A stretch of DNA of 64,000 bases, taken from Brumimicrobium mesophilum. Lineage in GTDB: Bacteria; Bacteroidota; Bacteroidia; Flavobacteriales_D; Crocinitomicaceae. The DNA is taken from contig NZ_PVSS01000008.1 of NCBI RefSeq assembly GCF_003025005.1, forward strand, positions 1-64,000. Direction: 5' to 3'. Shown here piece after piece: positions 18,520 to 27,943 of the stretch. The notes below the pieces were generated by a model. The model had not been told where the DNA came from, did not search any database, and saw only the letters and a program-made list of their open reading frames with translations. Each line of letters starts with the position of its first letter. The stretch's first letter is position 1. Made by a program: the position numbers and the translations under genes.

Positions 18520-20799
18520 ATGAAAAAGCTTTTCTTAAGACCTGAAATACTCGTTTTTGTTTTTACTTGCTTGATCATAGTTGGTTTTTATCACCAAGTG
18601 ATTTTCAATTTAAACGAAGTTATTTTTGCTCCGGATGGCGATGGAATTAAAAACTATTACACCTATTTATTTCATGCAAAATACGACACTAATTTCTGGG
18701 ATTTTGGCGGAATGAATTATCCATTTTATGAACACATCGTTTACACTGATGCACAACCATTATTATCCTATTTCATAAAAATTTTCGGGTTAACAGGGTA
18801 TGGAATTGGGATATTAAATTTTCTCATGCTTATTGCTTTTCCGATTTCAGCAGTGTTAATTTTTAAGCTATTAAAACATTACGGAGTCAATACAATTTGG
18901 TCAGTTTTATCTGGTATAACGATCGCACTTTTAACACCACAACTTTTGCGATTAACAGGACATTTTTCTTTATCCTATTCCTTTGCAATCCCCTTAATGT
19001 GGTTGATTTTAATCAAAATCTCATCAATAAAAGGCGTAAAATGGTCAATTCTGCTGTTTTTTATCCTTTTTACGGCTTTTTTCACCCACCCATATTTAGG
19101 TTTAATAATGTCGGTTTTCGGGTTAAGTTATGGTTTTGTCTTTTGGTATTTTGAACGCGGAAAATGGAAGAACTATTTATTAAAAATTTGGACTCCTATT
19201 TTATCTGTCATCATTCTTTTTCAACTCATGGTTGGGCTGACGGACTCACACACTGACAGAATGAAATCTCCTTCTGGATTTTTTGAATATTACGCCGATT
19301 GGGGTTCATTATTATTACCACACCATGGTCCATTAAATTCTATAGTACAATTTTTCGAATTGGAATTATCAGAATGGGAAACATGGACGTATCTTGGTTT
19401 TTTCACCATCCTCATCATACTATTGGCAATTGTTTTTTATGTGATAAATATTAAATCAATTTCCCTAAAAACGCTGTTCAATTCACCAATTGGAAAAATA
19501 TATCTAGCTGCACATTTGGTGTTGTTATTTTCATTTTGTTTTCCATTCAAATTTGAATTATTTAAACCAATAGTTGAAAACGTTAGTCCGATCAAGCAAT
19601 TTCGCGTTTTAGGAAGATTTGCTTGGGTATATTTCTACGTTGTTTCAATCGGGGGAATCGTATTCTTAAACTATTTATTGAACAAATATTATACTCAAAA
19701 GAAACTAATCATTGTCTTCTACTTTTTAGGGATAGCATTTACAATTTTGGAAATTATTCCTGTACATACACAAACAGCAAAAACCATATCACATTCCAAA
19801 AACTCTTTTAAAAGTGAATATTTAAATGATGATTTGAAGCAATTAGTTGATTGGACCAATAACCAAGAATATGACGCCATATTGTTTCTCCCGTTTACAC
19901 ATTTATCAAGTGAAAACATTTTCTTAATGGGAACTGAAGAAGCAAATTATGACGCAATGATGTTAAGTTATCATACTAAACTCCCATTAATGAATACTAT
20001 TACCTCTCGTACTTCGGTTTCTGAGGCTATTCAATTTCACAATTTATTTTCGCCCGATTATATTGAGAAGGAAATTTATAATTCTATTGGAGAAAATAAA
20101 AAAATATTATTGGTCAGAAACAATGACGATTTAAACAAAAATGAATCAAGAATGGTTGAAAAAAACGACTTGATTTTTGAAAATAAAGATTTCAAAGCTT
20201 ATGATTTCAAAGCTTCTGACTGGAATGAATCCACTGCGTTTAAAGAAGTGAAAAAACAAAGTGAATTAGCGCAATTTGATTTAAAAAATGAATGGCGTTC
20301 TGACACTTCTGATGTATGGTTTGTCTATGATGGTTTTGAAGATTCTCCACAAGACATTACACTAGTAGGAAATGGTGCTTTCGCTGCTCAAAAAGATAAA
20401 TTCGTCATTTTAAAAGACAATATACAATTTCCGGAAAACGGTAAATACAAGTGTAGTTTTTGGTACAATATGCGAGTAGATCGTGTAAATCAAATGGCTG
20501 TGATTGAACAAGAGTTCACCAATGGAGAATCTTCTTGGGTAATGATTCATGACATGAGAAAAACAAACTTAATTGTTGGAGATTGGGCAAGAATTTCATT
20601 TGAACTTGAAATTACAGACGATGTGGTAAAAACAATGCTTTTTTTCCCTCCAAATGAAACAGAAAATTGGTTTATCGTTGACGAATTACTCATTCAGAAA
20701 GTAGATGATAGCAATTTATTTAAAGAAGAAAGATTGAATGGAAAAGATTATTTAATTTACAACAATGATTGGATAGAACTCAACTCATTTTCTGAATAA
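18520..20799 (+). CDS. Multi-pass membrane protein with GT-C-like architecture
   Basis: The 759-residue protein has about 10-12 transmembrane helices in residues 8-430, then a large C-terminal domain of about 330 residues that should be extracytoplasmic and appears rich in beta strands. The first periplasmic loop carries an acidic motif (APDGDGIKNYYTYLFH) like that of lipid-phosphate-sugar-dependent GT-C glycosyltransferases and YfhO-type proteins. A glycosyltransferase role is inferred from topology and from the convergent GT2 gene, whose coding end it overlaps by 15 bp. I could not assign a named family. Confidence 0.75.
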   Translation: MKKLFLRPEILVFVFTCLIIVGFYHQVIFNLNEVIFAPDGDGIKNYYTYLFHAKYDTNFWDFGGMNYPFYEHIVYTDAQPLLSYFIKIFGLTGYGIGILNFLMLIAFPISAVLIFKLLKHYGVNTIWSVLSGITIALLTPQLLRLTGHFSLSYSFAIPLMWLILIKISSIKGVKWSILLFFILFTAFFTHPYLGLIMSVFGLSYGFVFWYFERGKWKNYLLKIWTPILSVIILFQLMVGLTDSHTDRMKSPSGFFEYYADWGSLLLPHHGPLNSIVQFFELELSEWETWTYLGFFTILIILLAIVFYVINIKSISLKTLFNSPIGKIYLAAHLVLLFSFCFPFKFELFKPIVENVSPIKQFRVLGRFAWVYFYVVSIGGIVFLNYLLNKYYTQKKLIIVFYFLGIAFTILEIIPVHTQTAKTISHSKNSFKSEYLNDDLKQLVDWTNNQEYDAILFLPFTHLSSENIFLMGTEEANYDAMMLSYHTKLPLMNTITSRTSVSEAIQFHNLFSPDYIEKEIYNSIGENKKILLVRNNDDLNKNESRMVEKNDLIFENKDFKAYDFKASDWNESTAFKEVKKQSELAQFDLKNEWRSDTSDVWFVYDGFEDSPQDITLVGNGAFAAQKDKFVILKDNIQFPENGKYKCSFWYNMRVDRVNQMAVIEQEFTNGESSWVMIHDMRKTNLIVGDWARISFELEITDDVVKTMLFFPPNETENWFIVDELLIQKVDDSNLFKEERLNGKDYLIYNNDWIELNSFSE

Positions 20800-21495
20800 A
20801 ACCTTGACAAAATTTAAAGATTCTTTTGCTAAAATTTTTGGGTTAACACTACTAAAAACAATGTTTGGTTTGAGGTTCACCAAGACTGTTTTATAAGTTA
20901 GTTTTCTTTTACTTATCAATTTAACAAATTCTAAATCGAAGAGAAAACGTTTTATTTCTGTTGTGAGGAAAACATTTGCTCCATTTTCATTAAACGCTTT
21001 AATTCCACATTGCGTATCGTCAGTTGGCAAACTCAAAAAGTACTTAAAAGAACCACGTAAGGTTTTAGAAATAATTTTTCGAACAAAGGGTGTGTTTTGA
21101 TAGTAAGAATGATCTCTTTTACCTAAAACAGCATCGTATTTTCCAGAAATAATTTCTTCGTAAACACCTATGAAGCTGACGGTTGTATATGGAAAATCGA
21201 TATCAGTATAAACGATAGGAAAGTTCTTAACTTGTTTCACTCCTTCCCTTAAAGCATAACCTTTTCCTTTGTTTTCTTCATAGGAAACAAAATTGATTTG
21301 GGGAATTGCTGATTTTAATGCGTTCACCTCTTTCGATGTTACATTTTGGGTAGACCCATCATTCACAATGATCAAATCTATGGTTATGGCTAATTTTTGT
21401 TGAAGTTCTTCAACAGCATGAATCACCGTTTTTTCCCAACCCAAAATTGGATTGTAGCAAGGTAAAACGATTGTGAAATTGCTGTTATTTTTCAT
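20785..21495 (-). CDS. Glycosyltransferase family 2 (polyprenyl-phosphate sugar transferase-like)
   Basis: The 236-residue GT-A protein has FTIVLPCYNP at the start, LIIVNDGST (about 40-48), a DxD-like YTDIDFPYT (about 95-103) and DTQCGIKAF (about 158-166), the last being typical of dolichyl/polyprenyl-phosphate mannose or glucose synthases. It lacks C-terminal membrane helices and would act at the cytoplasmic face. It is plausible that it makes the lipid-linked sugar donor used by the adjacent GT-C-like membrane protein; this is inference from location. Confidence 0.88.
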   Translation of the reverse strand: MKNNSNFTIVLPCYNPILGWEKTVIHAVEELQQKLAITIDLIIVNDGSTQNVTSKEVNALKSAIPQINFVSYEENKGKGYALREGVKQVKNFPIVYTDIDFPYTTVSFIGVYEEIISGKYDAVLGKRDHSYYQNTPFVRKIISKTLRGSFKYFLSLPTDDTQCGIKAFNENGANVFLTTEIKRFLFDLEFVKLISKRKLTYKTVLVNLKPNIVFSSVNPKILAKESLNFVKVLFRK

Positions 21496-21997
21496 TCGCC
21501 ACTAAAGTAATCAGACTATTTGCAAATGGAGTTTAAAACGTAAAAAATAAATTCTTATTATAATTTTTTTGATGCTCGACAAAATTCAAAATTTTAAGAA
21601 CCTTAGAACTGTTGCATTTAGAATTTTTCTTTTCATTTTTTTCTTGATAAAAAAACGAAACAAAAAAATCAATGGAATTCCAAGGCGAATGCTGCGCACC
21701 ATGAGATTTTCTAACGTTTCATGCTTTATTTATTCAAATATTTTCTTTTCAAAGGAAGTCATGAGCTTGCTGCGCTGCGGTTCTTTTTCAAAGAAATGCA
21801 ATTCCACTTGAAAACTCATATTTCGCTGTGGAATTCCAGGCGCTTCGTTTTTGACATCTTTGAAAAACCTTGGTATAAATTCCATTATTGGGATAGAGAT
21901 ATAAAAAAAGGATAAGTTCAGTTATAAACCATTAAGCCTAACAATATTAATTACATCTGAACTAAAGTATAAATTCCGTTCTACTCAGAAAAGAAAT
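21496..21997. other. Intergenic region, no credible gene
   Basis: Roughly 500 bp lie between the GT2 gene and the AraC gene. Short frames here have composition unlike neighbouring proteins. GGAATTCCA followed by AGGCG-like sequence occurs twice (near 21672 and 21829), hinting at a decayed repeat. Nothing else was recognised. Confidence 0.4.
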
Positions 21998-22005
21998 TAA
22001 CTTTG
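21998..22005 (+). promoter_or_regulatory. Candidate -7 element (TAACTTTG) before the AraC gene
   Basis: TAACTTTG fits the TAnnTTTG consensus and is followed 26 bases later by the ATG at 22032. It overlaps an alternative GTG start at 22005, which argues that translation begins at 22032. Confidence 0.45.
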
Positions 22006-22031
22006 TGAACAATAAACAAAGGTGTGGATTT

Positions 22032-22850
22032 ATGAAATCAGAGCTCGAAATAAAAGATAAGGGAAAGGAGAATGAGGGAATTAAAATTGCTCCATTTAGA
22101 CAACATATTCGCAAAACATCGCCACATAAACACAAGAATTATTTCGAGATTATTTATCTATCTCAAGGTTCGGGATCACACACAATTGACACGAATGAAT
22201 ACGAAATAAAACCTCCTGTTATATTTACCATTCGCAAAGAGCAAGTTCACTTTTGGGATATCAAATCGGAACCAATGGGATTTGTTTTAATCATAAAAAA
22301 ATCCTTTATCGAAAACTGTTTAGAACCTGAAATAAAACGACTTATTTCCGATTTAAGTTCTCATAATTGTTTATTTCCAAAAGATAATTCGGCCATGGAA
22401 ATTTATCACATTTTGCAAGCTGAATATTCGGGGAGAAAAAAGAGTAACCCATTAATAATGGATGGACTTTTAAAAGCACTTTTGGCCAAAACGCTTGAAT
22501 CTGTTGCTCCAAATGCTGTGAAAAACGGGAATAATTCAACTTTTCAACGCTTTATTGACCTATTGAATAAAGAAAATCAACTCATCAATAAAGTAGGATA
22601 TTATGCTGATCTACTTAATACTACTCCCCAAAATCTAAATGCAATTTGTCAAAAAGAAACAGGCCAATCAGCGTCAGAAATTCTTTCTCAATACATCATT
22701 AACGAAATCAAGCGATTGTTAATTTATACTGACTTTAATATCAATGAAATTTCGTCACAACTCGACTTTAAAGACAACTCTCATTTTAGTAAATACTTTA
22801 AACGATTCGTGGGATTGACCCCTTCACAATATCGGGCTCAAAATGAATAA
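22032..22850 (+). CDS. AraC family transcriptional regulator
   Basis: About 272 residues: an N-terminal cupin-type sensing domain (HKHKNYFEIIYLSQGSGSHT) and a C-terminal double helix-turn-helix with ISSQLDFKDNSHFSKYFKRF and VGLTPSQYR. The start at 22032 was chosen because an upstream GTG lies inside the candidate promoter. It is transcribed in the same direction as the chromate transporter gene, 79 bp ahead of it, and may control it; the effector is unknown. Confidence 0.92.
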   Translation: MKSELEIKDKGKENEGIKIAPFRQHIRKTSPHKHKNYFEIIYLSQGSGSHTIDTNEYEIKPPVIFTIRKEQVHFWDIKSEPMGFVLIIKKSFIENCLEPEIKRLISDLSSHNCLFPKDNSAMEIYHILQAEYSGRKKSNPLIMDGLLKALLAKTLESVAPNAVKNGNNSTFQRFIDLLNKENQLINKVGYYADLLNTTPQNLNAICQKETGQSASEILSQYIINEIKRLLIYTDFNINEISSQLDFKDNSHFSKYFKRFVGLTPSQYRAQNE

Positions 22851-22929
22851 AGACCATCACTTTTTCAAATAGACCATTCTTTCATTCAACTGTTGTATAA
22901 ATTTGCAATTCTAGAAATATTGAAAAGAA

Positions 22930-24045
22930 ATGAAAGAAGAAAACAAACTTAAAGAAATCGCAAAAGTGTTCTTTAAACTTGGGAGCATTGCCTTTGGAGG
23001 ACCAGCAGCTCATATTGCCATGATGGAAGATGAAGTGGTCAAAAAAAGAAAATGGATGTCCCAACAAGATTTTCTTGACATGATTGGAGCCACGAACATA
23101 ATTCCCGGTCCAAATTCAACAGAAATGACCATGCACTGTGGACATGAAAGAGGAGGAGTTAAAGGAATGTTCGTTGCAGGGATTTGCTTTATTTTTCCGG
23201 CTGTTTTCATCACTTTAATATTCTCATGGTTGTATCAACAATATGGACAACTCCCTGAAGTAGAGCCTTTCATTTACGGCATAAAACCGGCTGTAATTGC
23301 CATTATTATTGCAGCAATTTACCGTTTGGGAAAAAAATCCTTAAAAAACATTACCCTTGGAGTATTAGGCACCCTCACCTTAATTGCCTGTTTACTCGGA
23401 GTAAATGAAATAATTGCCTTATTTTCTTGTGGACTCGCTGGCTTGTTAATTCACGCCCTTCGCTCAACAAATAAAACGCTCAGCCTTGTATCTCCACTCC
23501 TATTGCTTCAAGTGGCATCAACCACAGGAGTTGCAAAAGTATTTCTAACATTCCTAAAAGTAGGTGCAATTTTGTATGGAAGCGGCTATGTTTTGTTCGC
23601 CTACTTAGATAAAGAACTCGTAGAGACAGGATTGTTAGCGCGACAAGAATTAATTGATGCCATCGCGGTTGGTCAATTTACACCTGGTCCTATTTTATCT
23701 ACTGCAACTTTTGTTGGGTATCAATTGGGAGGATTTTGGGGTTCAATTGCTGCTACGATTGGAATTTTTCTTCCGTCATTTATTTTTGTAATGATTCTTA
23801 ATCCATTAATTCCTCGAATAAGAAAATCTAAAACTATTTCAGCATTTATAGATGCAGTAAATATTGCGGCTGTAGCTTTAATTGTAGCTGTAACTTTTCA
23901 AATGGCACAAGAATCCTTAAGCGATTGGCGTACCACAACGATTGCGACACTAAGCATCCTCGCTGTTTTTATTTTTAAAAAAATGAACAGTGCCTTTATC
24001 GTAGTTGGAGGTGCTTTATTGGGGTATTTACTGACATTCATTTAG
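22930..24045 (+). CDS. Chromate transporter, ChrA family (two-domain)
   Basis: The 371-residue protein contains two homologous CHR domains. The first (about 10-180) has the signature FGGPAAHIAMM and IPGPNSTEMTMH; the second (about 200-370) has GSGYVLFAYLD and TPGPILSTATFVGYQLGG. About ten to twelve transmembrane helices are expected. The family exports chromate or related oxyanions by a proton-linked route; many members are functionally untested. The location behind an AraC regulator suggests inducible expression. Confidence 0.92.
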   Translation: MKEENKLKEIAKVFFKLGSIAFGGPAAHIAMMEDEVVKKRKWMSQQDFLDMIGATNIIPGPNSTEMTMHCGHERGGVKGMFVAGICFIFPAVFITLIFSWLYQQYGQLPEVEPFIYGIKPAVIAIIIAAIYRLGKKSLKNITLGVLGTLTLIACLLGVNEIIALFSCGLAGLLIHALRSTNKTLSLVSPLLLLQVASTTGVAKVFLTFLKVGAILYGSGYVLFAYLDKELVETGLLARQELIDAIAVGQFTPGPILSTATFVGYQLGGFWGSIAATIGIFLPSFIFVMILNPLIPRIRKSKTISAFIDAVNIAAVALIVAVTFQMAQESLSDWRTTTIATLSILAVFIFKKMNSAFIVVGGALLGYLLTFI

Positions 24046-24309
24046 CTAACTTAAAACAGGTTTTTATTTTATTTTAACTTTTCTTCTATATCAGGCTCAA
24101 GTTTTTCTTCCTATTTTTAAAAGAAAGAGAAAATGGGGTGATCACGCTGTTTATTTATGTCTTAAGACAAACAATATTCTGCGATATCACGTTTAAGTTA
24201 TGAAGCCCCAAGAAAAGAAAAGGGAATCAAAAATAAAGTTGATTGAAAAACGGTCGAATTTTCTTCTGTTTATAAATAATAAAACTCAATCAACATTTAA
24301 AGCCTATTT

Positions 24310-25458
24310 ATGAACATAATAGAGAAGTTTAAAGCAACACGAGATTACACCGAAAAGCTTTGTGAACCACTGGAAATCGAAGATTACGGAGTTCAAATAG
24401 CAACATTTACAAGTCCAACAAAATGGCATATCGCACACACTACTTGGTTTTTTGAAGAGTTTATTTTAAAGAATTTTCAAAAAGGCTACACCCATTTTGA
24501 TGACGACTTCAATTTTATATTCAACAGTTACTACAACAATTCTGGAAAACGAATTGACAGGGCAAATAGAGGTTATTTGACTCGTCCAACAGTAAAACGG
24601 ATTTTCGAATACAGGAAATATGTGACAGCGGCCATTGTTGGATTACTAGAGAATGATCCCAATGAAAAAGTATTAGAATTACTTGAATTGGGAATAAATC
24701 ATGAAGAACAACACCAAGAATTGTTGATTACAGATTTGAAATTCATGTTTGCCAGTAACCCACTTCAGCCGGTGTACGATTCAAATTTTAAACTGAACAA
24801 CAGTAAAAACGAAGAGTCAGGTTTTGCTTCTGTTAAAGAAGGAGTTTATGAAGTTGGGCACAAAGGAAAAGACTTCTGTTATGATAATGAATTAGGTGTT
24901 CACAAAGTGTATTTAAATGATTTTGAAATTAGTAAATCATTGGTGACAAATGAAGAATACATTGAATTCATGGAAGCTGGAGGATATGAAGATTTTAATC
25001 TTTGGCTTGAAGAAGGCTTGCATTGGAAAAAGAAAAATAACATCAATTGTCCGTTGTATTGGGAGAAAGTACATAATGTTTGGCATCAATTCACCTTATC
25101 TGGACTTCAAAAAGTTGACCCAAAAGCCATTCTTGCTCATATAAGTTATTACGAAGCTTCGGCTTTTGCCGAATGGAAAAAGATGAGGCTCCCAACAGAA
25201 TTTGAATGGGAAATTGCTTCTGAAAAATTTGACTGGGGAAAACGCTGGGAGTGGACAAATAGTTCGTATTTGGCTTACCCAAATTTTAAGAAATCGGAAG
25301 GCGCTGTTGGCGAGTACAACGGGAAGTTTATGGACAAACAAAAAGTACTTCGCGGTGCATCTGTAGCCACTTCAAAAAATCACAGCAGAAATACTTACCG
25401 TAATTTTTTCTATTCAGAAGAAAGATGGCAATTCACAGGTTTAAGACTAGTAAAATGA
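24310..25458 (+). CDS. egtB: Ergothioneine biosynthesis protein EgtB (hercynylcysteine sulfoxide synthase-like)
   Basis: The 382-residue protein has an N-terminal DinB-like domain with the three iron-binding histidines of EgtB (KWHIAHTTWFFEE, His43; GINHEEQHQEL, His131 and His135), and a C-terminal formylglycine-generating-enzyme/sulfatase-modifying domain (LVTNEEYIEFM, VLRGASVATS). EgtB enzymes are non-haem iron oxygenases that couple hercynine to a thiol donor with formation of a sulfoxide. The stop overlaps the next gene as ATGA, so it is coupled to EgtD, which makes hercynine. Which thiol donor is used cannot be told from sequence. Confidence 0.92.
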   Translation: MNIIEKFKATRDYTEKLCEPLEIEDYGVQIATFTSPTKWHIAHTTWFFEEFILKNFQKGYTHFDDDFNFIFNSYYNNSGKRIDRANRGYLTRPTVKRIFEYRKYVTAAIVGLLENDPNEKVLELLELGINHEEQHQELLITDLKFMFASNPLQPVYDSNFKLNNSKNEESGFASVKEGVYEVGHKGKDFCYDNELGVHKVYLNDFEISKSLVTNEEYIEFMEAGGYEDFNLWLEEGLHWKKKNNINCPLYWEKVHNVWHQFTLSGLQKVDPKAILAHISYYEASAFAEWKKMRLPTEFEWEIASEKFDWGKRWEWTNSSYLAYPNFKKSEGAVGEYNGKFMDKQKVLRGASVATSKNHSRNTYRNFFYSEERWQFTGLRLVK

Positions 25459-26402
25459 TAGACAATTTCAAGAAAGACATAGATAGTGGACTAAGTTCCT
25501 CACCAAAATCACTTCCATCAAAATATTTTTATGATGAAATTGGTGATGATTTATTCGTAAAAATTATGCACTCCGAAGAATATTACCTCACCAGAGCTGA
25601 ATTGGATATTTTCACGAATCAAACACAACAAATAATTGACCATCTACAGTTAAAAAAAGACACTTATTTCGAGTTAATTGAATTAGGTGCTGGAGATGGA
25701 TTAAAGACAAAAAAATTACTTAAATCTTTATCTGACCAAAATTACAAATTCGATTATTTACCTGTTGATATTTCACAAAATGCATTAAAAAACCTTGAGA
25801 AATCGATAAATAAAGAATTGCCAAAGGTCTCAATTAAGAGCAAGCAAGGCGATTATTTTGAAGTTTTGGAATCACTAAAAGAAACGAAAGTTCCGAAAAT
25901 AGTTTTGTTTTTAGGGTCTAATATTGGGAACATGGAAGATGAAATTGCTTCACAATTTATTTATAAATTGGGGAGTAATTTGAATAAAAATGACAAATTA
26001 TTTCTTGGTGTAGATTTAATCAAATCAGCTGATATTGTAAAACCAGCCTACAACGACAGTGAAGGTTTCACTAGAGAATTCAATTTGAATTTGCTAACGA
26101 GAATTAACAAAGAATTGGGTGGTGATTTCGATAGAGAACAATTTGAGCACCAACCCGAATATGAAGAATCTGATGGAATTGCTAAAAGTTATATCGTAAG
26201 TGAAAGCAATCAAAAGGTATTCATTGAGAAATTAGACAAAACTTTTGAATTCGAAAAAGGAGAGAAAATATTCACAGAAATTTCAAGAAAATACAATGAT
26301 CAAATCATTCAAAATTTGATTTCTGACACTAGTTTTTCTGTTTCATCAAAACTTTCAGACAGTAAAGATTATTTCTCTACTTACATTTTAAATCGCTCTT
26401 AA
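25455..26402 (+). CDS. egtD: L-histidine N-alpha-methyltransferase EgtD
   Basis: The 315-residue SAM-dependent methyltransferase trimethylates histidine to hercynine. The family signatures are SKYFYDEIGDDLF (about 22-34), YYLTRAELDIF (43-53), the SAM loop ELGAGDGLKT (76-85) and FLGSNIGNM. The ATG at 25455 is chosen because it forms an ATGA overlap with the egtB stop; the upstream in-frame extension lies inside egtB. With EgtB it covers the first two steps of ergothioneine synthesis. No PLP-dependent C-S lyase (EgtE) is in the window. Confidence 0.95.
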   Translation: MIDNFKKDIDSGLSSSPKSLPSKYFYDEIGDDLFVKIMHSEEYYLTRAELDIFTNQTQQIIDHLQLKKDTYFELIELGAGDGLKTKKLLKSLSDQNYKFDYLPVDISQNALKNLEKSINKELPKVSIKSKQGDYFEVLESLKETKVPKIVLFLGSNIGNMEDEIASQFIYKLGSNLNKNDKLFLGVDLIKSADIVKPAYNDSEGFTREFNLNLLTRINKELGGDFDREQFEHQPEYEESDGIAKSYIVSESNQKVFIEKLDKTFEFEKGEKIFTEISRKYNDQIIQNLISDTSFSVSSKLSDSKDYFSTYILNRS

Positions 26403-26403
26403 A

Positions 26404-27060
26404 TTGAAGTCAAAAACTTTAGGTATTCTGGGATTAGGAAGCTATTCAACATTGTTTTACATACGTGAATTGAATACTTCTTACAATAAAACAAATGGGG
26501 GATTCAGCACTTTTCCCTTTAAGATGTTGAATGTGAATTTTGATAAAATCAATAATTTATTGCCATATGTTTCAGATGAATTGGACGCCATTGTTAAATC
26601 AAATATAAAGGATTTAATTGCCTTGGGAGTTGATCGAATTTTAGTACCAAATGTCACCCTGCATGAAACAATTGACAGATTAGATATTAAGACTGAAATC
26701 ATTCATCCTGTTTATTTAACACTCTCTGAAATTAAAAAGAAAAAACATCAAAAAGCGATTTTATTGGGTTCAAAATACACAATGGAATCAGATTATATTC
26801 AAACGCTATTTTCAAGTGACAATATTGAAATTCTTACTCCATCAAACGAAGAAATGGATTTCATAGATCATGTAAGAAAGCAAGTTTATCAACAATTGGA
26901 AACAGATGAATTGTTAGATGAATTCAATGAAATTGTAGTGAAATATTCGAAAGAAAAAGCCGTAATCATTGCTTGCACCGAATTATCTGTAGCGCTATCC
27001 ACAAAAAATAATAATGTCTTCGATATGGCGAGAATTCAAATCGGGTATGTTTTAAGATAA
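26404..27060 (+). CDS. Aspartate/glutamate racemase superfamily protein lacking the first catalytic cysteine
   Basis: The 218-residue protein starts with TTG one base after the egtD stop (LGILGLGSYSTLFYI, the superfamily N-terminus). Racemases of this fold use two cysteines, one in a P-C-N-T-x-H motif and one in C-T-E. Here the second is present (VIIACTEL, Cys191) but the first motif reads VPNVTLHET, with Asn83 at the cysteine position. Loss of one cysteine is incompatible with two-base racemisation and recalls the single-cysteine decarboxylases of the superfamily (arylmalonate decarboxylase keeps only the C-terminal one). The function is unknown; tight linkage to egtBD suggests a link to ergothioneine or histidine-betaine metabolism. 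Confidence 0.8.
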   Translation: MKSKTLGILGLGSYSTLFYIRELNTSYNKTNGGFSTFPFKMLNVNFDKINNLLPYVSDELDAIVKSNIKDLIALGVDRILVPNVTLHETIDRLDIKTEIIHPVYLTLSEIKKKKHQKAILLGSKYTMESDYIQTLFSSDNIEILTPSNEEMDFIDHVRKQVYQQLETDELLDEFNEIVVKYSKEKAVIIACTELSVALSTKNNNVFDMARIQIGYVLR

Positions 27061-27155
27061 AACTGAAAGATTTTAATTAATTGATTTTCAAAAATTTGAT
27101 TGGAGTTATCGTTAAAAAAAAGTACCTTATAAATTATTCATCTTTGAAAACAATT

Positions 27156-27890
27156 ATGTCAAATCCAGATTTTAGTCAATTAAAAGCCCTTTACATTAAC
27201 TGTACTTTAAAAAAGTCACCAGATAAGAGTCACACTGATTCGTTAATAGAGGTTTCTAAAAAAATAATGAATAAAGAGAAGGTCAAAGTTGATGAAATCA
27301 GATTAGTTGATCATGATGTAGCAAGTGGAGTTTATCCTGACATGACAGAACATGGTTGGGAAAAAGACGAATGGCCTGAATTATTTAAGAAAGTGATGGA
27401 TGCTGATATCCTCATTGTTGGAACACCAATTTGGTTGGGCGAAAAATCGTCTGAAGCGCAAAAATTGATCGAAAGATTGTATGCAATGAGCGGTCAAACC
27501 AATGACAAAGGTCAATATAAATTCTACGGGAAAGCTGGAGGATGTATCATCACTGGGAATGAAGATGGGGTAAAACATTGCGCAATGGGAATTGTTTATT
27601 CTTTGCAACATGTTGGATATTCAATTCCACCACAAGCTGACAGTGGTTGGATTGGAACCGTAGGTCCGGGACCAAGTTATGGAGACACAGAATGGAAAGG
27701 AGAAAAATTAGATACTCCAGTTGGATTTGATAGTGATTTCACGAATAGAAATACCACTTTTATGACCTACAATTTACTTCATTTAGCGAATATGCTAAAA
27801 GCAAATGGTGGCTATCCTAAGTACGGAAATTCTCGTGAAAAATGGGATGATGGAGAACGTTGGGAGTTTGATAATCCTGAGTATAGGTAA
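27156..27890 (+). CDS. Flavodoxin-fold NAD(P)H-dependent oxidoreductase
   Basis: From the ATG at 27156 the protein has 244 residues. It shows the flavodoxin-like fold of FMN reductases: LKALYINCTLKKSPDKSHT (FMN phosphate loop region), DILIVGTPIWLGEKSSEAQKL (about 82-102) and GGCIITGNEDG. It is a plausible FMN-dependent reductase of quinones, thiols or other substrates. An earlier in-frame start would add 25 residues but lacks similarity to the fold. It lies 95 bp after the racemase-like gene and could be the last gene of the egt operon or have its own promoter. Confidence 0.85.
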   Translation: MSNPDFSQLKALYINCTLKKSPDKSHTDSLIEVSKKIMNKEKVKVDEIRLVDHDVASGVYPDMTEHGWEKDEWPELFKKVMDADILIVGTPIWLGEKSSEAQKLIERLYAMSGQTNDKGQYKFYGKAGGCIITGNEDGVKHCAMGIVYSLQHVGYSIPPQADSGWIGTVGPGPSYGDTEWKGEKLDTPVGFDSDFTNRNTTFMTYNLLHLANMLKANGGYPKYGNSREKWDDGERWEFDNPEYR

Positions 27891-27943
27891 TTAATTACGA
27901 ATGTGTGAATTAATAATTACGATTTTTTGTTTGCGCTATAATG

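Noticed and set aside
21569-21915. Two short plus-strand frames
   Set aside because: Low-complexity, hydrophobic or basic composition without homologous motifs; they overlap one another and have no promoter or neighbours supporting them.
22005-22007. GTG start for the AraC gene
   Set aside because: It overlaps a candidate -7 element and would add nine non-conserved residues; the ATG at 22032 fits better.
24310-27890. Complete ergothioneine pathway with EgtE
   Set aside because: No PLP-dependent C-S lyase is encoded; the PLP enzyme at 13886-15109 is a decarboxylase and not linked.
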